Below are positions 1 to 9,221 of a stretch of DNA of 64,000 nucleotides, piece after piece (within the stretch, counting starts at the first letter, position 1; each line of letters opens with the position of its first letter). The notes under the pieces were generated by a model, which was given only the letters and a program-made list of their open reading frames with translations, made no database searches and had not been told where the DNA came from. The DNA is taken from NCBI RefSeq assembly GCF_004217545.1, contig NZ_SHKY01000001.1, positions 7,130,001 through 7,194,000 of the forward strand, read 5' to 3'. The stretch comes from Krasilnikovia cinnamomea. Lineage in GTDB: Bacteria; Actinomycetota; Actinomycetes; Mycobacteriales; Micromonosporaceae. A program made the translations under genes and the position numbers.

Positions 1-810
1 GGCCTCGTGGCCCGACAGCACCAGCTCGACCTTGTACTTGTAGAGGGTCTTGAACAGGTCCGCGGTGCGCGGGTCGGGGCCGCCGATGCCGGAGGACCAG
101 CGCGGGTGGTGCCACGCGGCGATCACACACTGGCTCTTGGTGTTCTTCAGGTCCTCGGCCAGCCAGGTCTCCTGCGGCGAACCGGCGCCGCAGCCACCGG
201 CCACGGCGGCGCAGTTGGAGTTGAGCACGACCAGGTGCCACCGGCCGAGGTCCTGCGACCAGTAGCCCTTGGCGTCCTTGATCTGCTTTCCGAAGTACGC
301 GGTGAAGGTGTTGGCGTCCTGCACCTTGTACTCCTGATTGCCGAAGACCGGCACGGTGCGGTCCTGCAGCCGCCCGAAGCTCGGCCCGTACACGGTGCGG
401 TAGGCGTCCGTGGTGGGCAGCTCGTACTGGTAGTCGCCGAGGCCGAGCAGCACGGCCGGGTTCAGCCGGACCGCCAGGTCGGAGACCGCCTTCTGCTGGC
501 AGTGGTCGTGCGCGCCGGTGGCGAAGTCGGGGTCGTCCGGATCGCAGGCCATGTCACCCACCGCGGCCACCCGGATCGAGTCCGGGTCGGTCGAGCAGCG
601 GCCCAGCAACGCACCCAGGGCGAGCAGGAGCACCACGGCCAGCGCGAGCAGCATCCGCGACCGGCGGCGGCCGCGCGGCGCCGGTGCGGCGGGGTCACCG
701 CCCGGCGGCGGCGCGTCGCCGTCGCCGCGCCCACGGCGCAGGAGGGCGGTGAGGCCGGTGAGCCACCGGTGGCCCAGCGCGGTCGTCGGCCGGGTCGGGT
801 TGTCGGTCAT
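1..810 (-). CDS. Secreted or membrane-anchored metallophosphoesterase, C-terminus cut by window edge
   Basis: Reading leftward from the ATG at 810, the product has a basic N-terminus, one hydrophobic segment (about residues 53-68) and then a calcineurin-like phosphoesterase domain. Visible motifs are AVGDMAC, LGLGDYQYE, GNQEY, AWHHPRWSSG and LSGHE, matching the metal-binding blocks GD, GDxxY, GNHE-like (here GNQE), H and GHE of the family. The enzyme is probably exported and cleaves a phosphoester outside the cell; its substrate cannot be read from the sequence. The start overlaps the stop of the upstream glycosyltransferase gene as ATGA, so the two are very likely translationally coupled and share the FliA-type promoter near 4.64 kb. 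The H to Q change in GNHE is worth noting. The 3' end lies outside the window. Confidence 0.8.
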   Translation of the reverse strand, partial: MTDNPTRPTTALGHRWLTGLTALLRRGRGDGDAPPPGGDPAAPAPRGRRRSRMLLALAVVLLLALGALLGRCSTDPDSIRVAAVGDMACDPDDPDFATGAHDHCQQKAVSDLAVRLNPAVLLGLGDYQYELPTTDAYRTVYGPSFGRLQDRTVPVFGNQEYKVQDANTFTAYFGKQIKDAKGYWSQDLGRWHLVVLNSNCAAVAGGCGAGSPQETWLAEDLKNTKSQCVIAAWHHPRWSSGIGGPDPRTADLFKTLYKYKVELVLSGHEA

Positions 811-3800
811 CCGGCTCGCCTCCGCAGCATCCGCAGCATCGGGCGCAGTCGCGGCCGGCGCGCCCACAGCAGTTCGATCCGCCACCGGCGGCGGTGCCGC
901 ATCGGCCAAAGCTCGGGGCGGCCGGCGGGCAGGCGGAACACGTACATGAAGATCATCGACGCCACGACCGCGACCGGCAGCAGGTACAGCGCGTACCGGC
1001 TGATCTTGGCTGGGGTGTAGCGCATGGTCACGGTGCCGCCGTCGGGCAGCAGCCAGCCGTTCATCCAGCCCTGCAGGGTGACCTTGCGGGCCCCCTCGAC
1101 ACCGGTGAGCAGCCAGCCGGGGGCGGCGTTCTCGGCGAGCCCCACGGCGGTGTTCCCGGAGGCGGTGACCGCCGCGGTGAACTGGGCCGGGTTCTGCCTG
1201 GAGTAGTCGACCGTCGCGGTGGCGCCGGCCGCGTCGTCGCGCACCAGCACGACCGAGGTGGGGCTGGCCACCGGGCGCAGCCGCACCCCGCGATACTCCA
1301 CCTGGGACTGCCGCTGCTCCTTGAGGTCACGCAACCCGTACAGGTAGAGCCGGGTCTCGACCGCGTTCGGGTCCGGTGGGATCAGCGCCTCGTACGGCGT
1401 CCACCCCTGGTACAGCGACACCGCCGGTAGCGTGCGGCACAGGTCGGGGCCGCGCAGGTACAGGCAGAACTTGGGGTTGCGCAGCGCGACGCTGCGGGCC
1501 TGCATGGACAGCTCGTACAGTGACGACGCGCCCATGTCGGCGGCGGGCGAGCCGATGCAGGCCAGGTGGCGTATGGCCTTGAGGGTGTAGGTGGTCTCCC
1601 CGTCCGCGCCGGTCTCCGCCTCGGCCGCCAGCCCGGCCTGCTCGGCGGTCTGGTCGTCGTAGCGGAAGCAGTCCTCCAGCGGCTCGAACGGCGCCAGCAC
1701 CGAACCGGCCAGGCCGCCGTCGACGCGCAGCTCGTGCTTGCCGGCGGTGAGCTTCACCCTGGTCTCGGGAACGGCGGGCGGGAAGACCGTCTGTTCGGCG
1801 ACCGGCTCCAGCGCGTCGACGCGCAGCCCGCGGTACTCGGTGACCGTCTTGGCCTTGAGCCGCTCGCCGACGTCGGCGTGCAGGATGATCTGCAGCTCGT
1901 CGGAGAGGCTGTCCATCGTGACGACCTTCTCGTACGAGGTCCACTCGTCGTCGATCACCGGGCGGGCACTCAGCTCACACCCGGCCGCCCCGGCCTGCCA
2001 CAGGCAGATCTGCGGGCGGGACCCGGTGATGTGCCGGTATTCCAGCCGGATGCGGTAGATCTGCCCGGCCTTCGCCTTGCGCACCACCACCTTCGTGCAG
2101 GCGGCGTGGTCGGCGGCGCTGAGCCGCACCGTACGGCCCTGGGCGGTGTCGGTGATCGTCTGGTGGAGCCGCAGCTCCTTCCACGGCCGGGGCTCGTAGT
2201 TGTTGCAGTCGAAGACCGGCGCGTAGTCGGTGACGTCGGCCTTGGCCTTGGCCGCGGCCAGCAGGGTCAGCTTCGTGGCGGAGCCCACCGGCACGGTCGG
2301 CGGCGCGACCCCGGCGCGACCCCAGCCGTCCAGCGACACCGTACGGGTGCCGGCCTGCACGGCGAGGACCTCGCGCCCGGCGGGCAGCGGCACGGCCAGG
2401 TCGGAGCGCCGCGACACCGGCTTGCCGTCCACCTTCACCACCGTCGGGTCCGTCAGCAGCAGGCGGCGGTTCGCGGCGTCCATCCGCGGCGTCAGCACGG
2501 CCGCGGCCCGGGCCCGCTGGGCGACGGTGTACGTGCCCGCGGCCACGTCCACGGTCGTGGTGGGTGCGCCGGAGTCGACCGCGGGCACGGGCCAGTGCAC
2601 CACGTCGGGGGTGGCGGTGACGGTGTCGTCGATGCGCGGGCTGTTGGCGATCGGGGTGGTGTCGGTGCGGGCGGCGATGGCCGTCCGCGAGTCGACCGTC
2701 GCCAGCACCGCGGCGCCCGCGTCGGCGCGGGCGGGCGCGTCCAGCACCCGGTCGTAGGTGCGCACGGTCGGGCTGGTGCCGCCGTTGAACTGAAACAGCT
2801 GCAGGGTGCCGTCCGAGACGAGCTCGGCCCCCGGCACCTTGGCCATGGCGGCGGCCAGCACCCGGTCGTCGGCGAAGTACCGGTTCGGCAGGCCACGCAC
2901 CAGGTCGTGCCGCACGATCACCTTGCTGGCCCCGACCGCGTCGAGCAGTTTCGGTACGGCGGTGAGGTCACCGGCCAGCAGCGCCGTCTGGATGCCGTGC
3001 ACGTTGGCGCTGAACCCGGCGCCGTCGCCGAAGTAGCCGTCCGGCTTGGGCTGGATCACCGGGTGCTCGATGAGCAGGTTCGCGATGCTGTCGACACCGA
3101 AGAAGCCCCACGTCGTGGGCATCTGGTAGTAGTCGTCCAGCGGCAGGACGAGCACCTTGCCGGGGCGTGGGTCGGCGTCGATGCGCTCGGCCATGTCCCA
3201 CCAGTCCTGCGGCACCCGGACGTGGGCGGACGGCTGGGTGGGCCGCTCGTCCGGCATCACCGCGCCCGTGTAGAGCGGGAACGGGTACGCCAGCACCAGC
3301 ACCAGCGGGGTCATCGAGAACGCGGCGGTCAGCCGGCGTGGCCAGTCCAGCTGGATGCGGCCCAGGACGGGCAGCCGCCGGGGCCGGACCCGCCGGAAAC
3401 GGGTCGAGGCACGCAGCCACGTCAGCGTGCCTTCCACACCGATCGCCAGCATGACCCCGAAGAACGAGACCAGCAGCTGCCCGAGCTTGCTCATCGGCTC
3501 GCGGAACAGCCAGAAGCCGGGCGCGTGCAGATACAGGAACAGGTTGATCTGGTTCAGCGGTGGCCGCAGGCCCTTGGCCAGGAACACGAACACGAGAATC
3601 AGGGCCAGCAGCCCGAACGCCAGGCGGCGCAGCCGGCGCGGGGCCAGCAGCGGGGCCAGGAACACCAGGGCGGGCAGCAGGTAGCGGATCCAGATCCACG
3701 CGGGCTTGTCCAGGTCCGCGGCGAACGGCAGGTACTGCGGCCGGAACCACGCCCAGTTGGCCACCATCGTGAGGATGTTCTGCGGCGAGTTGTTGATCTG

Positions 3801-4595
3801 CGACCAGGACCAGTTCGTGGGGTCGGTGAAGGTGGCGTTCGCGGTGGCGCCACCACCACCGGTGAAGCCCTGGGCGAGCGGGATGAGCCACCACGCGTTG
3901 AGCAGGATCGCCCACGGCGCGGCCTTGACGAACCAGAAGAGCAGGCGCCCCGCCTCGCGGCGGCCGAGCACCAGCCATGCCAGCAGCGGCGTGCCGCCCA
4001 CGGCCCAGGCGTACGCCACGACCAGCATCGGCGGGTTGAAGCCCAGGAACGAGGTCGGGATCAGCGCGAAACCGGCGATCGGGGTGGGCACCCGGCGGCC
4101 CATCGCGACCCGCATCGCGATGCCGGTGATCAGCGCGACCGAGCCCACCGAGATGATGTTCAGCGGGTTCGGCAGCCGGGTCAGGAAGAACCCGTTGAGC
4201 ACGCCGAACGCCCCGGCCGCGACGATACCCACCTCGCTGCGCACGAACGCGCCCGCCAGGTACGCGATGCCGAAGCCGACCAGGCCGTAGATGATGGTGT
4301 AGAACAGCCACTGCGCGGAGTACTCGGTGAGCCCGACCGCGCGGCATGCCCAGATCAGCAGGAACTCGAAGCCGCGCGCCATGGTGTATCCGGCCGACCC
4401 GGCGCCGGTGGTCTGGTGGTTCCAGGACCAGGCCGCCTCGGGGGCCCAGCCACGGCGGATGAACGGGCCCATGTCGCCGGTCGCGATGAACGTGCCGGTT
4501 CGGAACCAGCGACTGACGATCAACGACGACAGTACGAGGACGATCACGTACGGGCGCGCGGCCAGCCAGCTGGCACGGCTGAGAATGCGCCGCAC
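807..4595 (-). CDS. Large GT-C membrane glycosyltransferase, AftD-like (DUF3367 type)
   Basis: The 1262-residue protein starts with GTG at 4595, eight bases after a strong GGAGGAGG ribosome site. The N-terminal third has about ten hydrophobic segments; an acidic TGDMGP motif follows the first of them, and a WWLIPLAQ segment lies further on, as in GT-C enzymes of the arabinofuranosyltransferase AftD family. The rest is a long extracytoplasmic part with beta-rich, probably carbohydrate-binding modules, and a last membrane helix lies near residues 1205-1225. AftD transfers arabinofuranose from decaprenyl-phospho-arabinose to cell-envelope arabinan; membership is my inference from layout and motifs, and the sugar could differ. 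It is followed by an overlapping phosphoesterase gene. A FliA-type promoter about 35 bases upstream suggests expression during the motile or sporulation phase. Confidence 0.65.
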   Translation of the reverse strand: MRRILSRASWLAARPYVIVLVLSSLIVSRWFRTGTFIATGDMGPFIRRGWAPEAAWSWNHQTTGAGSAGYTMARGFEFLLIWACRAVGLTEYSAQWLFYTIIYGLVGFGIAYLAGAFVRSEVGIVAAGAFGVLNGFFLTRLPNPLNIISVGSVALITGIAMRVAMGRRVPTPIAGFALIPTSFLGFNPPMLVVAYAWAVGGTPLLAWLVLGRREAGRLLFWFVKAAPWAILLNAWWLIPLAQGFTGGGGATANATFTDPTNWSWSQINNSPQNILTMVANWAWFRPQYLPFAADLDKPAWIWIRYLLPALVFLAPLLAPRRLRRLAFGLLALILVFVFLAKGLRPPLNQINLFLYLHAPGFWLFREPMSKLGQLLVSFFGVMLAIGVEGTLTWLRASTRFRRVRPRRLPVLGRIQLDWPRRLTAAFSMTPLVLVLAYPFPLYTGAVMPDERPTQPSAHVRVPQDWWDMAERIDADPRPGKVLVLPLDDYYQMPTTWGFFGVDSIANLLIEHPVIQPKPDGYFGDGAGFSANVHGIQTALLAGDLTAVPKLLDAVGASKVIVRHDLVRGLPNRYFADDRVLAAAMAKVPGAELVSDGTLQLFQFNGGTSPTVRTYDRVLDAPARADAGAAVLATVDSRTAIAARTDTTPIANSPRIDDTVTATPDVVHWPVPAVDSGAPTTTVDVAAGTYTVAQRARAAAVLTPRMDAANRRLLLTDPTVVKVDGKPVSRRSDLAVPLPAGREVLAVQAGTRTVSLDGWGRAGVAPPTVPVGSATKLTLLAAAKAKADVTDYAPVFDCNNYEPRPWKELRLHQTITDTAQGRTVRLSAADHAACTKVVVRKAKAGQIYRIRLEYRHITGSRPQICLWQAGAAGCELSARPVIDDEWTSYEKVVTMDSLSDELQIILHADVGERLKAKTVTEYRGLRVDALEPVAEQTVFPPAVPETRVKLTAGKHELRVDGGLAGSVLAPFEPLEDCFRYDDQTAEQAGLAAEAETGADGETTYTLKAIRHLACIGSPAADMGASSLYELSMQARSVALRNPKFCLYLRGPDLCRTLPAVSLYQGWTPYEALIPPDPNAVETRLYLYGLRDLKEQRQSQVEYRGVRLRPVASPTSVVLVRDDAAGATATVDYSRQNPAQFTAAVTASGNTAVGLAENAAPGWLLTGVEGARKVTLQGWMNGWLLPDGGTVTMRYTPAKISRYALYLLPVAVVASMIFMYVFRLPAGRPELWPMRHRRRWRIELLWARRPRLRPMLRMLRRRAG

Positions 4596-4622
4596 GCTGC
4601 CGTCCTCCTCCGATCGAGCTTG

Positions 4623-5126
4623 TCAGGCTGATCGGCCGATGCGCGGCCGCTCTGAGGGTTGCGAGCTGTGGGCCACCTGAGGGCTCATCGGCGGGGCGTG
4701 GCGCAGCGCCAGCAGGCCCAGCGGGACCGCGCATCCGCTGAGCGCCAGGCCGATGAGTACGGCGAAGTAGACGACATCGGTGTAGCCGAACGCATGGGCG
4801 GGGCCACACCCGACGAACAGCACGACCGCGAGGGCCAGCGGCGGACGCCAGCAGCGGTCGGCGAGCGCGGGCAGATCCCGCAGGCTGATCCGGCGGCGGT
4901 GCCGCGCCGGTGGCCGCTTCGACGGCACCGGGGCGTCGTCGGTCGCGTACCGCAGCGGCGACACCCGGGGGATGTCGGCGAGGGCGTGCGCCACGGCGGT
5001 GGCCGCGTCACGTTCCGCCATGACGGCCGCGTACCGCCGGGCGACCTCATCCTGGGTGGCGGCCGCCGTGAGCGGCGCGGCGTCGGCGGCGCCACCCGCC
5101 GGGGCGTCGGTGAGGTCGAGCGACAT
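4623..5126 (-). CDS. Small two-helix membrane protein of unknown function
   Basis: A 167-residue protein starting at ATG 5126, six bases after GAGGGAGG. Residues 1-90 are hydrophilic and Ala/Arg-rich with a possible amphipathic helix (DEVARRYAAVMAERDAA, about 25-41). Two hydrophobic segments follow near residues 94-110 and 116-140, then a short polar tail. I recognise no catalytic motif. It sits upstream of, and in the same direction as, the AftD-like gene, and it has its own FliA-type promoter at 5182-5209, so it probably belongs to the same developmental or motility programme. Good codon structure and a strong ribosome site support it as real; the function is unknown. Confidence 0.75.
   Translation of the reverse strand: MSLDLTDAPAGGAADAAPLTAAATQDEVARRYAAVMAERDAATAVAHALADIPRVSPLRYATDDAPVPSKRPPARHRRRISLRDLPALADRCWRPPLALAVVLFVGCGPAHAFGYTDVVYFAVLIGLALSGCAVPLGLLALRHAPPMSPQVAHSSQPSERPRIGRSA
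4629..4656 (-). promoter_or_regulatory. FliA-type promoter for the AftD-like operon
   Basis: On the minus strand this reads CTCAG, 15 bases, GCCGATCA. The -10 box differs from the sigma-28 consensus GCCGATAA at one base and the spacing is canonical. It lies inside the last codons of the upstream small membrane-protein gene, so transcription would start about 25-30 bases before the GTG at 4595. Confidence 0.7.
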
Positions 5127-5181
5127 GGCGACCTCCCTCGGCGTCGGCGCGGTGGCGGACCGGCCTGGTCCGTGCTCTCCC

Positions 5182-5209
5182 CCATCGGCCAGGGCCGCCC
5201 CGCCCTGAG
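5182..5209 (-). promoter_or_regulatory. FliA-type promoter for the small membrane protein
   Basis: Minus strand: CTCAG at 5209-5205, 15 bases, GCCGATGG at 5189-5182. Start of transcription is predicted near 5175, giving a leader of about 50 bases with the ribosome site GAGGGAGG. Same motif and spacing as at the two chemoreceptor genes. Confidence 0.75.
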
Positions 5210-5224
5210 CGTTGCCCGGGGATG

Positions 5225-5262
5225 CTCAAGGCCGGGGTCGGGGGCTCAAGGTTGGGTCAACC
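5225..5262. promoter_or_regulatory. Possible regulator site: CTCAAGG direct repeats and a small dyad
   Basis: CTCAAGG occurs at 5225-5231 and again at 5245-5251, exactly 20 bases apart (two helical turns). The second copy runs into a dyad GGTTG-GGT-CAACC at 5250-5262. It lies between the divergent genes starting at 5126 and 5322. No -10 box of the FliA type follows on the plus strand, so this looks more like a protein-binding site than a promoter. Confidence 0.3.
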
Positions 5263-5321
5263 GGCAGGCAAGGTTGCCTCGGGTCGGTGCAGGCGTCCGG
5301 CGCGGTGCCGAACCTCGGGAC

Positions 5322-5834
5322 ATGCGCATCATCACCGCCTCCGCCCGGACCGCCCTCAGCCTCCTCGTTGTGGCGCTCGGCCTGTGCGCCGCCCTGCTGG
5401 CGCACACCGCGCCGGCCGCCGCGGCGCCGAAGGGCGGCCCGGAGTCGCTGGTGCTGAGCTGGGTCAACGACGGTGAGCAGCTGCGCGTCGAGGGCTTCGC
5501 GTACCGGGCCCGGTCGGTGGTGGACGTCCGCCTGGGTGACCAGCCGATCCAGCAGGCCCGCACGGACGAGACCGGCCGGGTCGAGGTGACCGTCCCGGAG
5601 TCGATGATCGCGGCGGGGCAGTCCGGCGCCAGCATCATCGTCATCGGCCGTTCCGTCTCGGGCGCCTCCCGCGTACTCGTCTCCGCGGTGCCGCCGAGCG
5701 CCGCCGTGCGCGGCCCGGTCGACCTGCTCCCGTGGGCGCTGGGTGCGCTGGCCGTGACCGGCATCGGGCTGGCCGCGCTGCGCCGCCGGGGCCGGGCGAC
5801 CGTGGGCACCCACCGCGCCGCGCGCTTCGCGTGA
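5322..5834 (+). CDS. Small secreted protein with C-terminal membrane anchor
   Basis: The 170-residue product starts at ATG 5322, chosen because it begins a clear signal peptide (hydrophobic core about residues 12-27, then an Ala-rich cleavage region near 30-36). A compact beta-rich domain of roughly 80 residues follows (SLVLSWVNDGEQLRVEGFAY and onward), then a hydrophobic helix near residues 134-153 and a basic tail. This resembles surface proteins held by a C-terminal helix; no sortase LPxTG motif is seen. It is divergent from the FliA-driven membrane-protein gene and precedes two sensor kinases. The function is unknown. Confidence 0.7.
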   Translation: MRIITASARTALSLLVVALGLCAALLAHTAPAAAAPKGGPESLVLSWVNDGEQLRVEGFAYRARSVVDVRLGDQPIQQARTDETGRVEVTVPESMIAAGQSGASIIVIGRSVSGASRVLVSAVPPSAAVRGPVDLLPWALGALAVTGIGLAALRRRGRATVGTHRAARFA

Positions 5835-5947
5835 TGACCGGCCGCACGGCACCTGATTCGCTACCGAACGCTCCCCGCGCCGCGCCCGCGCTTGCGCAAC
5901 ATGGTGCGCGGACCCGTCCGGGTCCGGCTCCCCGGAAAGGTCAGCGC

Positions 5948-8194
5948 ATGGGATTTGCGGCGCGCACGCTCGTCGAGGCGGTACTCGGCCCGGCGGCAAT
6001 CGTCGACCCGGACGGACGCGTCCTGGTCGCCAACGCGCGGTGGCGGGAATCCGAGCAGGACGGCCCGCTGCACGCGCCCGAGGGCACCGGCCTGGCCGGG
6101 TCCGTACCCGGCTGCGCGGCCCACGCCGGGATGATCAACGCGGTCCGCACCCTGACCCCGGGCACCCCGCCGGTCGTGCTGCGCTGCAAGTGCGCCGCGT
6201 CCGGTCAGCAGACCGTACGGATCTCGCACCTGGAGACCGACTGCGGCGACTACCGCCGGCTCGTGACGACCGAACAGCGCGTCGTCGGGCCCGTCGACAC
6301 CAACGCCGACGACGCCGCGGCCCGCGCCAAGTCGCAGTTCCTGGCGCTGCTCGGCCACGAGATCCGCACCCCCGTGACCGCCGTGGTCGGCATGGTGGAC
6401 CTGCTGCGCGCCCTGCCGCTGCAGCAGGACGTGCGCGAGGTCGTCGACGGCGTGCACCGCTCGACGCACGCCCTCAAGCATCTCACCGACGACCTGCTCG
6501 ACCTCGCCCGGCTGGAGACCGGCCGGCTCAACCTCGACCGGCGGCCGGTGCCGCTGCGCCCGCTGCTGGAAGGCATCCTGGAGCCGCTGCAGCAGCAGGC
6601 CCGCAGCAAGGGCATCCTGCTGCTGGCCGCGCTGGGCCCCGACATGCCGGCCACCGTGCTCGGCGACCCGGACCGCCTGCGGCAGGTGCTCACCAGCGTC
6701 GTCGGCAACGCGGTCAAGTTCACCGAGCACGGCGAGGTCATCATCACCGCGGCCCGCGAGGGTGACGGCACGTACGTGCTGGCCGTCTCCGACACCGGGC
6801 CCGGCATGGACGACCAGGACCGGGCCCGGGTGTTCGCCCCGTTCGTGCAGGCCGACTCGTCGGCGGCGCGCCGCCACGAGGGTGCCGGGCTGGGCCTGGC
6901 CCTGGCCGCCCGGCTGGTGCACCGCATGGGCGGCGACATCGACGTCACCTCCGAGCTGGGCAAGGGTTCCGAGTTCCGGATCCGGCTGCCGCTGGAGCCG
7001 GCGACCACGCGCAAGGCGGACGGGGCGCGGCCGCTGGCCGGCCGGCGGATCGCCGTGATCGCCCCGTCGCCGCGCTCGGTGCAGGCGCTGTGCTGGCTGC
7101 TGGAGACCGCCGGGGCGCAGGCCAAGCCGACCGTGCTGGCCGACGTGGTGGTACGCCAGCTCGACGTGGACACCGTGCTGTGGGTCGACGACTCGCACGA
7201 CCCCGAGGCGAACCGGCGCGTGGACACGATCATCGAGGCGGTCGGGCCCACCGGCCGGGCGCTGATGATCAGCACGACGGACCCGCGTACCGGCATCGTG
7301 CGCAAGCCCGGCGTGCTCACCGCCCCGCTGGTGCTCAAGCGCCTCGTCGCGGCGCTGAACCTGGAGCGCACCGGGGTGCGCGGCGCGCCGATCACCGTGC
7401 CGAAGCTGGCCGGCGGCCGGGTGCTGCTGGCCGAGGACAACGACATCAACCGCAACGTGTTCCGCCGCATGATCGAGCTGCTCGGCGTCGAGTGCGACGC
7501 GGTCCCCGACGGCGCCGCCGCCGCCGAGGCGGTGCTCGGCGCCCAGCCGTACGACGTGGTGCTGATGGACCTGCAGATGCCGGGCACCGACGGGCTGGAG
7601 GCCACCCGGATCATCCGGGCGGCGGGCAACGCCACGCCGATCCTGGCGCTGACGGCGACCGCGCTGCACGGCGACAAGGAGCGCTGCCTGGCGGCCGGGA
7701 TGACCGGGCACCTCAGCAAGCCGATCACCCTGCCGGAGCTGCGGGCGGCGCTGCAGCCGTACCTGAGCGACCAGGCCCCGGTCGTGGAGGAGGCCGAGGC
7801 GGAGGCCGAGGCGGAGCAGGTCGAGGCGCCTGCGCCCTGCGTCGACCTGGGCAAGCTGCGCGAGCTGGAGGAACAGCTCGACGACCGGTCCCTGGTGGTG
7901 ACCACGGTCAACACGTTCCTGTCCCAGCTGGACGAGCGCCGCTCCGCGCTCAGCGACGCGCTGCGCCGCCGGGACCGCAACGCGCTGCGGGCCACCGCGC
8001 ACACCCTCAAGTCGTCCAGTGCCCTGCTCGGCGCGGACCCGCTGGCGTCGGCCTGCGCCCGGGTCGAGCAACTGGCCATCGCCGAGGCCGGTGAGCAGGA
8101 GCTGGCCACCGAGGTCGCCGAGGTCGAACGCGCCGTCGCCGGTGCCGTGCAGGCCATGAACAGCTACCTCGCCGACGCCGGCCGCGCGGGCTGA
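5948..8194 (+). CDS. Hybrid sensor histidine kinase with receiver and HPt domains
   Basis: Start ATG 5948 follows GGAAAGG; the longer upstream reading lacks support. The 748-residue protein has no membrane segment. Order: PAS-like sensor (1-110), HisKA with phospho-acceptor His137 in LGHEIRTP, HATPase (about 235-345) with NAVKFTEHGE, DTGPGMDD and GAGLGLALAARLV, a degenerate receiver-like region (about 360-470), a true receiver (490-610) with Asp541 in VLMDLQMPG and the SKP lysine, an acidic Glu/Ala linker, and an HPt domain with His685 in TAHTLKSSS. It is therefore a complete His-Asp-His phosphorelay in one chain whose output goes to a separate regulator not seen here. It ends two bases before the GTG alternative start of the next kinase gene. 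Hybrid kinases of this kind control sporangium development in Actinoplanes; a role here is only inference. Confidence 0.9.
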   Translation: MGFAARTLVEAVLGPAAIVDPDGRVLVANARWRESEQDGPLHAPEGTGLAGSVPGCAAHAGMINAVRTLTPGTPPVVLRCKCAASGQQTVRISHLETDCGDYRRLVTTEQRVVGPVDTNADDAAARAKSQFLALLGHEIRTPVTAVVGMVDLLRALPLQQDVREVVDGVHRSTHALKHLTDDLLDLARLETGRLNLDRRPVPLRPLLEGILEPLQQQARSKGILLLAALGPDMPATVLGDPDRLRQVLTSVVGNAVKFTEHGEVIITAAREGDGTYVLAVSDTGPGMDDQDRARVFAPFVQADSSAARRHEGAGLGLALAARLVHRMGGDIDVTSELGKGSEFRIRLPLEPATTRKADGARPLAGRRIAVIAPSPRSVQALCWLLETAGAQAKPTVLADVVVRQLDVDTVLWVDDSHDPEANRRVDTIIEAVGPTGRALMISTTDPRTGIVRKPGVLTAPLVLKRLVAALNLERTGVRGAPITVPKLAGGRVLLAEDNDINRNVFRRMIELLGVECDAVPDGAAAAEAVLGAQPYDVVLMDLQMPGTDGLEATRIIRAAGNATPILALTATALHGDKERCLAAGMTGHLSKPITLPELRAALQPYLSDQAPVVEEAEAEAEAEQVEAPAPCVDLGKLRELEEQLDDRSLVVTTVNTFLSQLDERRSALSDALRRRDRNALRATAHTLKSSSALLGADPLASACARVEQLAIAEAGEQELATEVAEVERAVAGAVQAMNSYLADAGRAG

Positions 8195-8253
8195 TCGTGC
8201 GGCGGCAAAGGATCTACGTCACTTCGGATCACATCAGCGAGAACGGTAACGAT

Positions 8254-9180
8254 ATGGGACTCGTGTTCGGCAGCTGGCGGCAGTGGGCGCGGCGGGGACG
8301 GCAGACGATCCACCCCGACCGTGAGTCCACCGTGCCCGCCGCGGACCCCGGCTCCCCCGCCGACGACGACGCGCAGGCCGAGCTGGAACTCGCCCGCCAG
8401 CGCAACGCCGACCTCGAACGGACCGTACGGGAGCTGACCCGGTCCGTGGCCGAGCTGGAGGCCTTCTCCCGGGAGATCAGTCACGACCTCAAGAGCCCGC
8501 TGGCCGGCATCTGCGGATACGCGCAGCTGCTGGCGCACGTCGACTTCGGCGTGCCGCGCCCGGTCGAGTTCGACGAGTTCGTGACGCAGATCAGCAACGG
8601 CACCGAACGGATGCGCTCGCTGATCGACGACATGCTCACGTACGCGACGGCCCGCGGCGGCCACCTGCAGGTGGCGACGGTCGACCTGACCGCCCTGGTC
8701 GCCGAGGTCGCCGCCGCGCAGACCAGCGAGGTGCGGCACCGCTCCGGGGTGGTACCCCGGATCACGGTCGACCCGCTGCCCGCGGTGCGCGGCGACGAGA
8801 TCATGCTGCGCCGGGTCTTCGACAACCTGGTGTCCAACGCGGTCAAGTACGTGCGCCCCGGCGAGGCCGCCCGGGTGCACATCTCGGCCCGCGCGAGCGC
8901 CGAGGGCTGGCTGCGCGTCGAGGTGACCGACGCCGGCATCGGCATCCCGGACGGCCAGCACGAGTCGATCTTCGGGGAGATGCACCGGGCGCACGCCGAG
9001 AAGGGCTACCCGGGCACCGGGCTCGGCCTGACGATCTGCCGCCGCATCGTGGAACGCCACGGCGGCGCGATCGGCGCCGACCCGACGTTCACCGACGGCA
9101 CCCGCATCTGGCTCACCCTGCCCACGCCCGCCGCGCTGGACGCGTTCGAGCCGGGCACGGAGCACCTCGCGGTGCAGTGA
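8254..9180 (+). CDS. Cytoplasmic sensor histidine kinase
   Basis: The 308-residue protein starts at ATG 8254; an in-frame GTG at 8197, two bases after the previous stop, is an alternative that would add 19 residues. A coiled-coil region (about residues 40-70, ELARQRNADLERTVRELTRS) leads into HisKA with His77 in EISHDLKSPLAG, then HATPase motifs DNLVSNAVKY, DAGIGIPDG and GTGLGLTICRRIVERHGG. This layout (coil, HisKA, ATPase, no sensor domain) is common in actinobacterial kinases that take their input from a partner. It directly follows the hybrid kinase and is probably co-transcribed with it. No response regulator gene is adjacent. Confidence 0.88.
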   Translation: MGLVFGSWRQWARRGRQTIHPDRESTVPAADPGSPADDDAQAELELARQRNADLERTVRELTRSVAELEAFSREISHDLKSPLAGICGYAQLLAHVDFGVPRPVEFDEFVTQISNGTERMRSLIDDMLTYATARGGHLQVATVDLTALVAEVAAAQTSEVRHRSGVVPRITVDPLPAVRGDEIMLRRVFDNLVSNAVKYVRPGEAARVHISARASAEGWLRVEVTDAGIGIPDGQHESIFGEMHRAHAEKGYPGTGLGLTICRRIVERHGGAIGADPTFTDGTRIWLTLPTPAALDAFEPGTEHLAVQ

Positions 9181-9221
9181 CTGCATTCTTGCGCCCACGC
9201 TGACCCGTCCTTGAGACCGGC

